From: AWTP1-13 sp963820375
Lineage (GTDB): Bacteria > Pseudomonadota > Alphaproteobacteria > Rhizobiales > Hyphomicrobiaceae
DNA: 64,000 nt
NCBI GenBank assembly: GCA_963820375.1
Contig: CAWFZX010000033.1
Coordinates: 1-64,000, forward strand
Reading direction: 5' to 3'
Within the stretch, counting starts at the first letter, position 1; the number at the start of each line of letters is the position of its first letter. The position numbers and the translations under genes are program-made. Below, one piece after another: positions 17,204-26,022 of the stretch. The notes beneath the pieces are model-generated. The model saw only the letters and a list, made by a program, of their open reading frames with translations, did no database searches and had not been told where the DNA came from.

Positions 17204-18178
17204 ATGTATCTGTATATTCTCAAGCGCTTGGCACTGATGGTCCCAACGCTGCTCGGCGCGGCAGCGTTGGTGTTCTTCCTGATGCGGCTGATCCCCGGCG
17301 ACATCTGCGTGCTACGGCTGGCGACCGGTGGCGGCAGCATCAATCCAGGCGTGGTCAAGGCCTGCCGCACGGAACTCGGCATGGACGAGCCGACGCTGGT
17401 GCAGTTCTGGCTCTTTATCAAAGGCCTCATCACCTTCGACTTCGGCAAATCGATGTGGACCGGGCGGCCGATCGTCGAGGAGGTGGCACTGCGCTTCCAG
17501 CTTTCTTTGCAGGTCGCCATCATGGCGACGGTGACGGCGGTGCTGCTCGCCATCCCGCTCGGCACGATCTCGGCGATAAAACAGAACACCGCGATCGATT
17601 ATCTGGTGCGTGCCTTCTCCATCGCCGGCGTCGCCATGCCGTCGTTCTGGCTCGGCATCCTCATCATTCTGGGGATTCTGATCACCTCCAAGGCGCTGTT
17701 TGGTTCGCCTTGGATGCCGCCCATCAAGTATGTGCCGATCTGGGTGGACCCGCTCTATAACCTCAGTATGCTGATCTGGCCGGCGCTGGCGACCGGCTAT
17801 CGCTATTCGGCGGTGGCCACGCGCATGACGCGCTCGGCCATGCTCGAGGTGCTGCGCGAGGATTACGTGCGCACCGCCCGCGCCAAGGGCGTCTTCCGCC
17901 GCTTGATCGTGCGCCGCCATGCCCTGCGCAACGCGCTGCTCCCGGTCATCACCATCATCGGCATCGAGTTTGCGTTTCTCATGGGTGGTCTGGTCGTCAC
18001 CGAGCAGGTGTTCAATCTCAACGGCCTCGGCAAGCTGTTCGTCGAATCCGTCTCCAACCAGGACTACACCATGACGCAAGCGCTGGTGATGCTGGTCGTG
18101 GCCATCTTCGCCTTCACCAATCTCGTCGTCGACGTCATCTATGCGTGGCTCGACCCGCGCATTCGCTACCGCAGGTAG
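17204..18178 (+). CDS. Peptide-type ABC transporter permease (DppB/OppB family)
   Basis: A 324-residue inner-membrane protein starting MYLYILKRLALMVPTLLGAA, the typical DppB N-terminus. It has about six transmembrane helices and the EAA coupling loop RTARAKGVFRRLIVRRHALRN (about 230-250). I prefer the ATG at 17204 to an upstream in-frame start because family members begin at this point. It lies 70 bases after the binding protein and ten before its partner permease. The substrate may be a peptide, but family 5 systems also carry opines, nickel, sugars or aromatic amides. Confidence 0.9.
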   Translation: MYLYILKRLALMVPTLLGAAALVFFLMRLIPGDICVLRLATGGGSINPGVVKACRTELGMDEPTLVQFWLFIKGLITFDFGKSMWTGRPIVEEVALRFQLSLQVAIMATVTAVLLAIPLGTISAIKQNTAIDYLVRAFSIAGVAMPSFWLGILIILGILITSKALFGSPWMPPIKYVPIWVDPLYNLSMLIWPALATGYRYSAVATRMTRSAMLEVLREDYVRTARAKGVFRRLIVRRHALRNALLPVITIIGIEFAFLMGGLVVTEQVFNLNGLGKLFVESVSNQDYTMTQALVMLVVAIFAFTNLVVDVIYAWLDPRIRYRR

Positions 18179-18187
18179 GGGACCGGC

Positions 18188-19087
18188 ATGGCGACAATCT
18201 CGCATCCCGGCGGCGCTGCCGTCCTCGAGCAGGCTCCCCCGCGCTTATCGCGCTGGCGCCTGTTGTGGCGCTTCTGTGTTGAGAACCCGCTCGGCGCCGG
18301 CGGCGGCGTGGTGGTGCTGGTGATGATGCTGATGGCGCTGTTCGCCGAGGAGATCACGCGCTTCGATCCGACGGCGAACAATTTCGGCGATATGCTGACC
18401 GCCCCCAACCTCGATTACTGGTTGGGCACCGACCAGTTTGGCCGCGATCTTTATACGCGTATCGTCTACGGCGCGCGCACGGCGCTGCTGGTCGGCTTCG
18501 TCTCGGCCTTCATCGGTGCCACCATCGGCCTCGTCTTGGGGGTCGTCAGCGCCTATTTTGGCGGGCTGTTCGATCTTATCTTCCAGCGCATCATGGACGT
18601 GGTGATGGCGTTTCCCCTCGTCATCCTGGCGCTGGCGGTGGTGTCGATCTTCGGCACCGGCACGCAGAATGTCATCATCGCCATCACCATTCCCTTTATC
18701 CCGCGCTGCGCCCGGGTGGTGCGATCAAGCGCGCTGGCGATCCGGGAGACGCCGTTCATCGATGCGGCGCGCGCCTGCGGGTTCGGCCACACCCGCATCG
18801 TCTTGCGCCACATGGTGCCCAACGTGATGGCCCCCTACATCGTCATGATGACGGCTGCCGTCGGCCAGGCGATCCTGATCGAGGCGTCATTGTCGTTTCT
18901 GGGCCTTGGGGTGCAAGAGCCAACGCCGGCCTGGGGCTTGATGCTGCGCGGCGGCGCGCAGGAGTATGCCGAGAGCGCCCCCTGGGTGGCGATCTATCCG
19001 GGGGTGGCAATCTCCCTTGCCGTTTTCGGTTTCAATCTGTTTGGGGACGCCCTGCGCGACTGGCTCGACCCCAAGATGAAAGTCTAA
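18188..19087 (+). CDS. Peptide-type ABC transporter permease (DppC/OppC family)
   Basis: A 299-residue permease with the DppC N-terminal extension (WRLLWRFCVENPLGAGGGVV), LGTDQFGRDLYTRIVYGART, and the coupling loop DAARACGFGHTRIVLRHMVPN. About six transmembrane helices. It pairs with DppB-like 17204-18178. The two ATPase subunits (DppD/DppF) expected next are not here; a crotonase gene follows after 91 bases. The transporter must borrow ATPases encoded elsewhere. Confidence 0.9.
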   Translation: MATISHPGGAAVLEQAPPRLSRWRLLWRFCVENPLGAGGGVVVLVMMLMALFAEEITRFDPTANNFGDMLTAPNLDYWLGTDQFGRDLYTRIVYGARTALLVGFVSAFIGATIGLVLGVVSAYFGGLFDLIFQRIMDVVMAFPLVILALAVVSIFGTGTQNVIIAITIPFIPRCARVVRSSALAIRETPFIDAARACGFGHTRIVLRHMVPNVMAPYIVMMTAAVGQAILIEASLSFLGLGVQEPTPAWGLMLRGGAQEYAESAPWVAIYPGVAISLAVFGFNLFGDALRDWLDPKMKV

Positions 19088-19178
19088 CCTGCCGTGGCCG
19101 ACAGGTTGGTTGCGGTGAGCTGCCGACAGGCGCGACGGCCGGCGGTCGGGGCGCGCGGAAAGAGACGGGAGAGCGGGC

Positions 19179-19994
19179 ATGAGCCGGGCATGGCAGGACA
19201 TCCTTTACGCCGTCCAAGACCGCGTCGCCACCATCACGCTTAATCGCCCCGACCGGCTCAACGCCTACACCCAGACCATGGGGGAGGAATTGCGCGCCGC
19301 CTTCGCTGCCGCCGATGCGGACAACAACGTGCGCGCCATCGTGCTGACCGGCGCCGGCCGCGGCTTCTGCGCCGGCGCCGACATGGCACGCCTCTCCGCC
19401 GCGGTGGCCGGCAAAAGCACGCTGAAGGTGCCGGGCCAGGCCGCCAGCGAGGGCCTGGCCGCCAACTTCGCCCAGCGCAACAGTTACATCCTCGGCATCC
19501 AGAAACCGATCATCGCCGGCATCAACGGTGCCGTCGCCGGCATCGGCCTCGTGCTCACGCTTTATTGTGACATTCGCTACATGGCGGCCGGCAGCAAGCT
19601 CACCACCGCTTTTGCCCGGCGGGGACTGATCGCCGAACACGGCATCGCCTGGATGCTGCCGCGCCTGATCGGCCCAATGCATGCGCTCGATCTCTTGCTG
19701 TCGGCGCGCGTCATCGCCGCGGAAGAGGCCGCGGCGATGGGGCTCGTGCGCCTGTTGCCGGCGCAGGACTTTGCCGAGACCGTCCAGGCGCGCGCCGCCG
19801 AAATCGCCAATCTGTCCTCGCCGCGATCGGTCGCGATCATCAAGAGGCAGGTCTATGAGGGCTTGTTCCAATCGCTGGCCGAAGCGACCGCGATCGCCAA
19901 CCGCGAGCAGGAGGTGTGCCGAGACACCGAGGATTTCCGCGAAGGCGTGGCGCACTTTTTGGAGAAGCGCCCACCCAATTTCAGCGGTCGCTGA
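19179..19994 (+). CDS. Enoyl-CoA hydratase/isomerase family protein
   Basis: A 271-residue crotonase-fold enzyme. VATITLNRPDRLNAYTQTM opens the fold, GRGFCAGADMARLS (about 64-77) forms the first oxyanion-hole peptide, NGAVAGIGLVLTLYCDIRY the second. The Glu in RRGLIAEHGIAW is at the usual catalytic position. It acts on an unsaturated acyl-CoA in the cytoplasm; the exact substrate is open. It precedes a class III CoA-transferase by 57 bases, suggesting activation and hydration of an organic acid in one pathway. Its C-terminus (FLEKRPPNF) resembles that of the second crotonase at 41052-41852. Confidence 0.9.
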   Translation: MSRAWQDILYAVQDRVATITLNRPDRLNAYTQTMGEELRAAFAAADADNNVRAIVLTGAGRGFCAGADMARLSAAVAGKSTLKVPGQAASEGLAANFAQRNSYILGIQKPIIAGINGAVAGIGLVLTLYCDIRYMAAGSKLTTAFARRGLIAEHGIAWMLPRLIGPMHALDLLLSARVIAAEEAAAMGLVRLLPAQDFAETVQARAAEIANLSSPRSVAIIKRQVYEGLFQSLAEATAIANREQEVCRDTEDFREGVAHFLEKRPPNFSGR

Positions 19995-20051
19995 GGTCCG
20001 ACAAAACCCTGTTATTCCCCGACGATTGAGCGGCAGCCAAGGGTCGAAAAC

Positions 20052-21188
20052 ATGCTACCTTTGACGGGCGTGACGGTGGTGGAGATCGCCAACAACATCG
20101 CTGGACCCTATGCCGGCTACATTCTGGCGATGCTCGGCGCCGATGTGCTGAAGGTGGAGCGGCCGGAAGGCGATGACGCGCGCGCCTGGGGGCCGCCGTT
20201 CTGGCTGGATACCTCCGCCACCTTCCACGCCCTCAATATGAACAAGCGCAGCGTCACGCTGGACCTGAAGCAGCCCGAAGCCATTGCCTGGCTCAGCGCT
20301 TATCTCAGGGCCAGCGACGTCTTGTTGCACAATCTGCGCCCCGGCGTGATGGACGATCTGGGGCTCGGGAGCGCCGCCATGACCGGGCTCAATCCGCGGC
20401 TCATTTACTGCAACCTGTCGGCCTTCGGACCAACTGGCCCCATGCAGAAGAACCCGGGCTACGAGCCGATGGTGCAGGCCTTCGCCGGCCTGTTCTCCAT
20501 CAACGGTTATCCGGATCGGCCCGGCGTGCGCATCGGCACCTCCGTGCTCGACCTCGGCACCGGGGTGTGGACGGCGCTCGGCTGCCTCGCCGGATTGCTT
20601 GAGCGCCAACGATCCGGCAAGGGATGTGTGGTCGATGCCTCCCTGTTCGAGACCGCGCTCGGTCTGCTGACCGTGCATTTTGCCCGCTACCGCGCAAGCG
20701 GGCGACTGCCCGAGAGGCACCCCACCGGCAGCCTGGGCGTGGTGATCTTCGAGGGGTTTGACACCGCCGACGGCCAGGTGATCGTGGCGGCGGCCAACGA
20801 CCGCTTGTTTGCCAAGCTGTGCGGCGAGCTCGGCCATCCCGAGTGGGTCTCCGACCCGCGCTACAAAACCAATGCCGATCGCATCGCCAACAAGGCGACG
20901 CTGATTGCCGCCGTTGCCGACATCCTGCGCCAAAAGAAAAGCGCCGAATGGGTCGACCGGCTCGAGAAGGTGGGGGTCCCCTGCGCCCCGATCAACGATC
21001 TGCGGGTGATGGAGACGCACCCGCAAACGGCGGCGCTGCACATGCTGCAGCCGGTGCCAGAACTCGATCTGGAGTTGATCAGCCTGCCGCTATCGCTTGA
21101 CGGCGCGCGCCCGCGCATCCGCACGCGGGCCCCCAGGCTGGGCCAGCACAACAGCAGCTTGCCCGGCCTGCCGCTGCCAAGAAAATGA
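20052..21188 (+). CDS. Class III CoA-transferase (CaiB/BaiF family)
   Basis: A 378-residue enzyme of the formyl-CoA transferase type. LLPLTGVTVVEIANNIAGPYAGYILAMLGADVLKVE is the family N-terminus; FHALNMNKRSVTLDLK and LLHNLRPGVMDDLGLG follow. The catalytic Asp should be the one in SVLDLGTGVW (about residue 171). It moves CoA from a donor acyl-CoA to a carboxylic acid. Together with the preceding crotonase it probably serves catabolism of a dicarboxylic or hydroxy acid. Glutarate is possible given the nearby heterocycle operon but is not shown by sequence. Confidence 0.9.
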   Translation: MLPLTGVTVVEIANNIAGPYAGYILAMLGADVLKVERPEGDDARAWGPPFWLDTSATFHALNMNKRSVTLDLKQPEAIAWLSAYLRASDVLLHNLRPGVMDDLGLGSAAMTGLNPRLIYCNLSAFGPTGPMQKNPGYEPMVQAFAGLFSINGYPDRPGVRIGTSVLDLGTGVWTALGCLAGLLERQRSGKGCVVDASLFETALGLLTVHFARYRASGRLPERHPTGSLGVVIFEGFDTADGQVIVAAANDRLFAKLCGELGHPEWVSDPRYKTNADRIANKATLIAAVADILRQKKSAEWVDRLEKVGVPCAPINDLRVMETHPQTAALHMLQPVPELDLELISLPLSLDGARPRIRTRAPRLGQHNSSLPGLPLPRK

Positions 21189-21195
21189 GCGTCTT

Positions 21196-22683
21196 TCAGT
21201 AGGCGCGCTGACCCGACGAGGCACCGTCGCTGCAGGGGACCACGGCCATATTGCGGCGGTCGTTGGACCAGCACATCTGACCGGCCGTGCCCTCCTTCTT
21301 GCGCCTCGGAGCGGTTTGCACGACCTGCGGTTTGCGCCGCGCGGGGCTCGACTTGGCAACACACTTGCCGTCCCGCTCCATCTCATCGGCTCCGCAGATC
21401 AACGCACAAACGCGCCTTGGCTGCGCGGCCACGGCTTGCAGCGCCGCCTGCGAGGCTTCGTGCGGCAGCGTCGTCTTGGTGCGACGCGCAAAATCGCTGA
21501 GCGCCTCTTCTGCCTGTCGGCCCCAGTGACCGTCGACGGGACCTGGGTCGCAGCCGACCCTCTTCAGTTCCGTCTGCAAGGCCCGCGCCAGCGCGCGCGG
21601 GTCCTTGGTCACCGCCGCCGCCTCCGGCCCAGCCGCGCTCGCCTCGGGGGTGGCACTGCTGATGGATGCCGTATTCGGCGGCGCGGCCGGATTGGCCGGA
21701 GCCGCGGCGATGCGGCTGCCTTTGGCCGCTTCCTCCAGCAACACGCGCGCCAGCCCCGCAAAGGTCCCTTTCGGGAAGCGATCGAGGTAGGTTTTCAGGA
21801 CCGCGGGAGACTTGCTGTCCTTGACCGCATGCCAAAAGGCGATTTCCATCTCTTTGTCATAGTTGCGGCCGGACGGGGCGGCGGCGGCGCCGATGGAGGC
21901 TTCGGCGCCGGGGGCGACAGCGCTTGCCCCAAAATACACCTGGCCCGTCAGCGAGGTGTGCTCCCAGGGGACTTGCGTGCCATTGGTCGCTTTCAGGACA
22001 TCGTTGCGCACATCGACCAGGACGCCGCTCACGTCTTTGCTCGAGCTCTCGATGTGTTTGAGAAGCGCGCCGGCATATGGCGAGTTGCGGCCAACCCCAT
22101 CCGCGGCAACGTTGCCGGGCTGCGTGGAAAACCCGATCAAGGTGCCGATCCCTGTCTTCACCTCGGCAAGCCCGGTGCCAATGGCGATGGCGCGCGTGCC
22201 CATCGTGCGCGCCAGATTGCGGGCCAGTGGATTGTCGCGGCAGGCATCGAGCAGCAGCAGGCTGGTCTTGGCTTCACGCTCCATCTGCTTGAGAACCAAC
22301 GAGAGCGGCAAGGTTTCGAAATCAACATCCCCTTCGCTCGCCAGCCGCGCATCGATGGGAATGAGGTGGTTCTGCCCACCGACCTGAATGCCGTGGCCGG
22401 CGTAAAAGAACAAGGCAACGTCCGCCCCCTCCAGCGAAAGGCCGAACTGCCGGATGGCGCGTTCCATGGCCCGCTTGTCGAGATCGCGCCCGTCGGTCAC
22501 CTGGAAGCCCAAACGCGTCAGCGCCGCGGTCATGTCGGCGGCGTCGTGGCTGGGATTTCTGAGTTCGCCGGTGTTTTGGTAGGCCGAATTGCCGATCACC
22601 AACGCCACGCGTTTTTCGGCGAAGGCGGCGCCAGGTGACCAAAACACCAGCACAGCCCACAGCAAAGCGATCACGTACGCCAT
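21196..22683 (-). CDS. Caspase-like peptidase (C14) with peptidoglycan-binding domain
   Basis: A 495-residue exported protein. Residues 1-23 are a signal peptide (VIALLWAVLVFWSPGAAFA), which picks the ATG at 22683. Residues 25-255 form a caspase p20-like domain with the catalytic dyad in FFYAGHGIQ (His97) and LLLLDACRD (Cys148). A low-complexity Ala/Pro linker (about 300-360) leads to a domain resembling PG_binding_1 (ALARALQTELKRVGCDPGPVDGHWG, about 362-410). A Cys-containing basic tail follows (CWSNDRRNMAVVPCSDG). Such orthocaspases cleave after Lys or Arg. Target and trigger are unknown. It converges with the CoA-transferase gene. Confidence 0.88.
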   Translation of the reverse strand: MAYVIALLWAVLVFWSPGAAFAEKRVALVIGNSAYQNTGELRNPSHDAADMTAALTRLGFQVTDGRDLDKRAMERAIRQFGLSLEGADVALFFYAGHGIQVGGQNHLIPIDARLASEGDVDFETLPLSLVLKQMEREAKTSLLLLDACRDNPLARNLARTMGTRAIAIGTGLAEVKTGIGTLIGFSTQPGNVAADGVGRNSPYAGALLKHIESSSKDVSGVLVDVRNDVLKATNGTQVPWEHTSLTGQVYFGASAVAPGAEASIGAAAAPSGRNYDKEMEIAFWHAVKDSKSPAVLKTYLDRFPKGTFAGLARVLLEEAAKGSRIAAAPANPAAPPNTASISSATPEASAAGPEAAAVTKDPRALARALQTELKRVGCDPGPVDGHWGRQAEEALSDFARRTKTTLPHEASQAALQAVAAQPRRVCALICGADEMERDGKCVAKSSPARRKPQVVQTAPRRKKEGTAGQMCWSNDRRNMAVVPCSDGASSGQRAY

Positions 22684-22754
22684 GGTCGATCCCCGCGTCC
22701 GAACAGCGACGAGAACCATTATAGCACGCACGGTGACAAAAGTGCGTCCAAGCC

Positions 22755-23651
22755 TCAGCCATGCACCTGGGCCGCAGCGTTGTACCAATGATAGATCTCC
22801 CTGCCATTCCAATTGAGTACGCCATCAAACTGGCTCATGTACTCATAAACCTGCTCCAGGTATTTGATGCGGAAAGGTTGTCCGGAAATATAGGGATGGA
22901 TGGCGATGGCCATGACGCGTGGCCGCGTCGCCCCCTCCCGGTACAGGCGATCAAAGGCATCGATGCATTTTTGCAGCCAGTAGGCGCCTTCGTGGTGCTG
23001 CACCACCATGACCGGGATGTCGTTGAGCTCGGCGGTGTAGGGCAGGCTCACCAGCGGACCTTTGGCCGTGCTGATGACCGTGGGTTCATCGTCATAGACC
23101 CAGTCGCCGATATACTTGACGCCGGCAGCGGCCAACAGTTCCGGCGTGTCCAGGGTCTGCGTCAGACCCGGTCCAAGCCAACCGATCGGGCGCTCGCCCC
23201 AAAAACTCTCGAGCGTGTCCAGAGACTTTGCAATCATGCCGGCCTGATCCTCGACCTGGTGGATGGGCATCTGCTCGAAGGCATGGCCCATCGGCTCCCA
23301 GCCCGCCTCCCGCGCCGCAGCCGCCACGCGCGCATAGTCGAGGCAAACCCGCGCATTGATGGCAAGGCTCGGCCGCACCGCCAAACGCTTGAAGAGGTCG
23401 AAAAAGCGCCAGACACCAACGCGCATGCCGTATTCATGCCAGCTCCAGTTCGGCACATCAGGCAGCAGCACCTGACCGGTGGGCGCCGGCAACACTTGGC
23501 GAGCCATCGGTCGGGCGATGTCCCAGACCTCGAGGTTGACAATCGACCAGACGATAATGCGGGCACCGCCCGGCAATGCCAGTGGCGGGCGATCGACGAT
23601 CGCCGAGTAGGGTGCCCGTTGGCGCGGGAGCATGGCTGTACTCATTTGCAT
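22755..23651 (-). CDS. NodB-like polysaccharide deacetylase family protein
   Basis: A 298-residue cytoplasmic-looking protein of the branch that includes PuuE-type allantoinases: PNWSWHEYGMRVGVWRFFDLF near residue 65, SLAINARVCLDYARVAAAAREAGWE, and VMAIAIHPYISGQPFRIKYL near the end. The usual metal-binding H-x3-H is not in its standard form; GHAFEQMPIH occupies that place. It is therefore probably an amidohydrolase of a small molecule, not a polysaccharide enzyme. It is divergent from the flavin oxidoreductase gene with a 170-base gap. Confidence 0.8.
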   Translation of the reverse strand: MQMSTAMLPRQRAPYSAIVDRPPLALPGGARIIVWSIVNLEVWDIARPMARQVLPAPTGQVLLPDVPNWSWHEYGMRVGVWRFFDLFKRLAVRPSLAINARVCLDYARVAAAAREAGWEPMGHAFEQMPIHQVEDQAGMIAKSLDTLESFWGERPIGWLGPGLTQTLDTPELLAAAGVKYIGDWVYDDEPTVISTAKGPLVSLPYTAELNDIPVMVVQHHEGAYWLQKCIDAFDRLYREGATRPRVMAIAIHPYISGQPFRIKYLEQVYEYMSQFDGVLNWNGREIYHWYNAAAQVHG

Positions 23652-23821
23652 CCGACCTTGCCGCTACTATCGAGCCTTGATCGCCACCTCGCTTACCGAT
23701 TTGGGCAAGCGTCGGCGACGGCATTACCAATGGCAATGCTGAGACGAAGACCATATGATTTTTGCTTGGCGCTTGTAAGCAGGTCGGTCGCTGCTTAGGC
23801 CAGCACGACAGGTGTTTTTGC

Positions 23822-24907
23822 ATGCAACTTGGCTTTTTCACCATGCCCATCCACCCGCTCGACAAGGACTGGCGCCTGTCGCTGCGCGAGGATCGCGAAG
23901 CCTTCGTGCTCGCCGACGAGCTGGGCTTTGTCGAAGGTTATGCCGGCGAGCACACCACCGACCGCTGCGAGAACATCACCTCTTGCACCACCTTCCTGGC
24001 GACGCTCGTCGATCGCGTCAAGCACATGCGGCTGGGCACGGGCACTCTCAATCTGCCCAATACGCATCCAGCCGCCGTCGCCTCGCAGGTGGCAATGCTC
24101 GATCACCTGCTGGATGGGCGCTTCAATCTTGGCATCAGTCCGGGTGGTCTATTGTCGGATGCGGAAGCCTTCGGCAACCTCGATGCCAACCGCAACGAGA
24201 TGTTTTTGGAGCTGATCAATCAGGTGCTGGCGATCTGGGCCGGTGCCGCACCCTATGATCTCAAGGGCAAGTACTGGAACGTCTCGACCGCACGCACGCT
24301 GCTGCCCGAGGTGGGTCAAGGCTATATCGGCAAGCCGCTGCAGCAACCACATCCGCCGATCCTGGTCACCGCCGTGGCTCCCTTCTCCAAGGGCGTGATG
24401 GCGGCCGCCGCCCGCGGCTGGGATCCAATCTCGGCCAACTTCCTGATGCCAATTTGGGTCAAGAGCCACTGGCCGCAATACGTGGCCGGCTGTCGGCAGG
24501 CAGGCCGCCAGCCCGATGCTGCCAACTGGCGCGTCGCCAAGAGCATCTTCGTTGCCGACGAGGACAAGACCGCGCACGCCTACGTCACCGCAGCAAACAG
24601 CCCCTATCGCCACTACTTCCAGTCGCTGGCGACCAAACTCAGAAAAAACGGCCGCAGCGAGCTCTTCAAGAAGGACCGCAACATGCCGGACGAGGCGGTG
24701 ACGCTCGATTTCATCTGCGATGAGCTGATCGTCTGGGGATCGCCCAACAAGGTCGCCGAGGAGATCTTGAAGTTTCGCGACGAGGTCGGCGACTTCGGCA
24801 CGCTGCTCTATGCGGGCAAGGACTGGTTGGACACCGAGCTGGCGCGCCGGTCGATGATCTTGATGGCCGAACGCGTCATGCCCAAGATCAATCAACACCT
24901 GGGCTAA
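23822..24907 (+). CDS. LLM-class flavin-dependent oxidoreductase (luciferase-like)
   Basis: A 361-residue TIM-barrel enzyme of the bacterial luciferase family. MQLGFFTMPIHPLDKDW, EHTTDRCENITSCTTFLATL, RLGTGTLNLPNTHPAAVASQ and RFNLGISPGGL are the standard blocks forming the FMN site. It needs reduced FMN and oxygen and typically hydroxylates or cleaves a ring or C-S bond. I place the start at the ATG at 23822, where the family begins, not 20 codons upstream. It shares a control region with the divergent NodB-like gene, hinting at a common catabolic role. Confidence 0.88.
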   Translation: MQLGFFTMPIHPLDKDWRLSLREDREAFVLADELGFVEGYAGEHTTDRCENITSCTTFLATLVDRVKHMRLGTGTLNLPNTHPAAVASQVAMLDHLLDGRFNLGISPGGLLSDAEAFGNLDANRNEMFLELINQVLAIWAGAAPYDLKGKYWNVSTARTLLPEVGQGYIGKPLQQPHPPILVTAVAPFSKGVMAAAARGWDPISANFLMPIWVKSHWPQYVAGCRQAGRQPDAANWRVAKSIFVADEDKTAHAYVTAANSPYRHYFQSLATKLRKNGRSELFKKDRNMPDEAVTLDFICDELIVWGSPNKVAEEILKFRDEVGDFGTLLYAGKDWLDTELARRSMILMAERVMPKINQHLG

Positions 24908-25103
24908 GTCTGCCGCGCACCTGGCGCCGCCATCAGGGTCGCGGCCGGCCAGGGGTCGACGGCGCCAGGCACCGGGGTGCCAACGACACGGGCCGGCCCG
25001 GCTCGGTCGACGCGCGCGCCGCATCGACGCGCTGCGGAGCCCATGCTAGGGGAGCCAAGCCTAACAACACTTCGCTCAACGGCAAGGGATGAGGACAAAC
25101 GGG

Positions 25104-25991
25104 ATGCGTATTGGCGTTGCCGGCGTTGGCAAGATGGGCACCGCGATCGCCTTGCGACTGCTCGAGGTCGGTCATCAGGTCTTTCTCTACAATCGCACCG
25201 CGGCCAAGGTCGAGCCGTTGCGCAGCGCCGGTGCGACGGTCGCCGCCACAGCCGCCGCGCTCGCCAGTGCGGTCGAGGTGATCATCACCATCCTCAGCAA
25301 TGCCGAGGCGCAGGAGGCCATCTACGCCGGCCCGGCGGGGTTGCTGCATGGCGACATCGCCGGCAAGCTTGTGATCGACATGAGCACGGTCCAGCCCGCG
25401 CAAGAGGCGGCCCTGGCGCACAAGGTGAAAGCCAAAGGCGGCACCTTCGTCGAATGCCCGGTCGGCGGCACCACCGGGCCGGCCCGGCAAGGCAAGCTGC
25501 TCGGCCTGGCGGGCGGAGAGCCTGCCGAGGTGGCCCGCGCGCGGGCCATCCTCGACCAGTTGTGTCGGCGCGTGGAGCACGTCGGGCCGATTGGCGCCGG
25601 CTCCAGCCTGAAGCTTGCCATCAATCTGCCGCTGCTGGTGGCCTATCAGGCCCTCGGCGAAGCCTACGTGCTGTGCGGCCATCTGGGGATCGACCCCAAG
25701 GCGCTGATGGAGTTGTTTGCCGACACCTCCGGCGCACCCAATGTCTTGAAGGTGCGCGGGCCCGCCATCGCCGAGGCGCTGGCGGGTGGACCGGGGATTG
25801 CGGCCACCTTCGATGTCGATTCCATCCGCAAGGATTTGCGCACCATGATCGCCGAGGCCAAGGTCCGAGGTGCCGTGCTGCCGCTCGCAGAACGCGCGCT
25901 GGCGGTCTTCGATGAGGCCGCCGGCGAGGGCTGGGGCGGGCGCGACGGCTCGAGCCTGCCGTCCTATTGGCCCAAACGCAGCTTGCGCTAG
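25104..25991 (+). CDS. Beta-hydroxyacid dehydrogenase (3-hydroxyisobutyrate dehydrogenase family)
   Basis: A 295-residue NAD(P)-dependent dehydrogenase. The Rossmann motif GVAGVGKMGTAIALRLLEVGH is at the N-terminus, the substrate loop FVECPVGGTTGPARQGKL near 120-137, and the catalytic-lysine block GAGSSLKLAINL at about 170. The second half is the helical dimerisation domain. An ATG 15 bases upstream is also possible. It converges on the heterocycle operon, its stop 31 bases from that of the UPF0280 gene. In Eubacterium barkeri, nicotinate fermentation uses a member of this family (2-hydroxymethylglutarate dehydrogenase), so a matching role here is a reasonable guess. Confidence 0.88.
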   Translation: MRIGVAGVGKMGTAIALRLLEVGHQVFLYNRTAAKVEPLRSAGATVAATAAALASAVEVIITILSNAEAQEAIYAGPAGLLHGDIAGKLVIDMSTVQPAQEAALAHKVKAKGGTFVECPVGGTTGPARQGKLLGLAGGEPAEVARARAILDQLCRRVEHVGPIGAGSSLKLAINLPLLVAYQALGEAYVLCGHLGIDPKALMELFADTSGAPNVLKVRGPAIAEALAGGPGIAATFDVDSIRKDLRTMIAEAKVRGAVLPLAERALAVFDEAAGEGWGGRDGSSLPSYWPKRSLR

Positions 25992-26022
25992 GGGCTCGAG
26001 GCCGCAGCCGTCGGCAGCCCGG

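Noticed and set aside
19088..19110. Inverted repeat AACCTG / CAGGTT after the DppC-like gene
   Set aside because: Only six pairs with a ten-base loop and no T-tract; too weak for a terminator.
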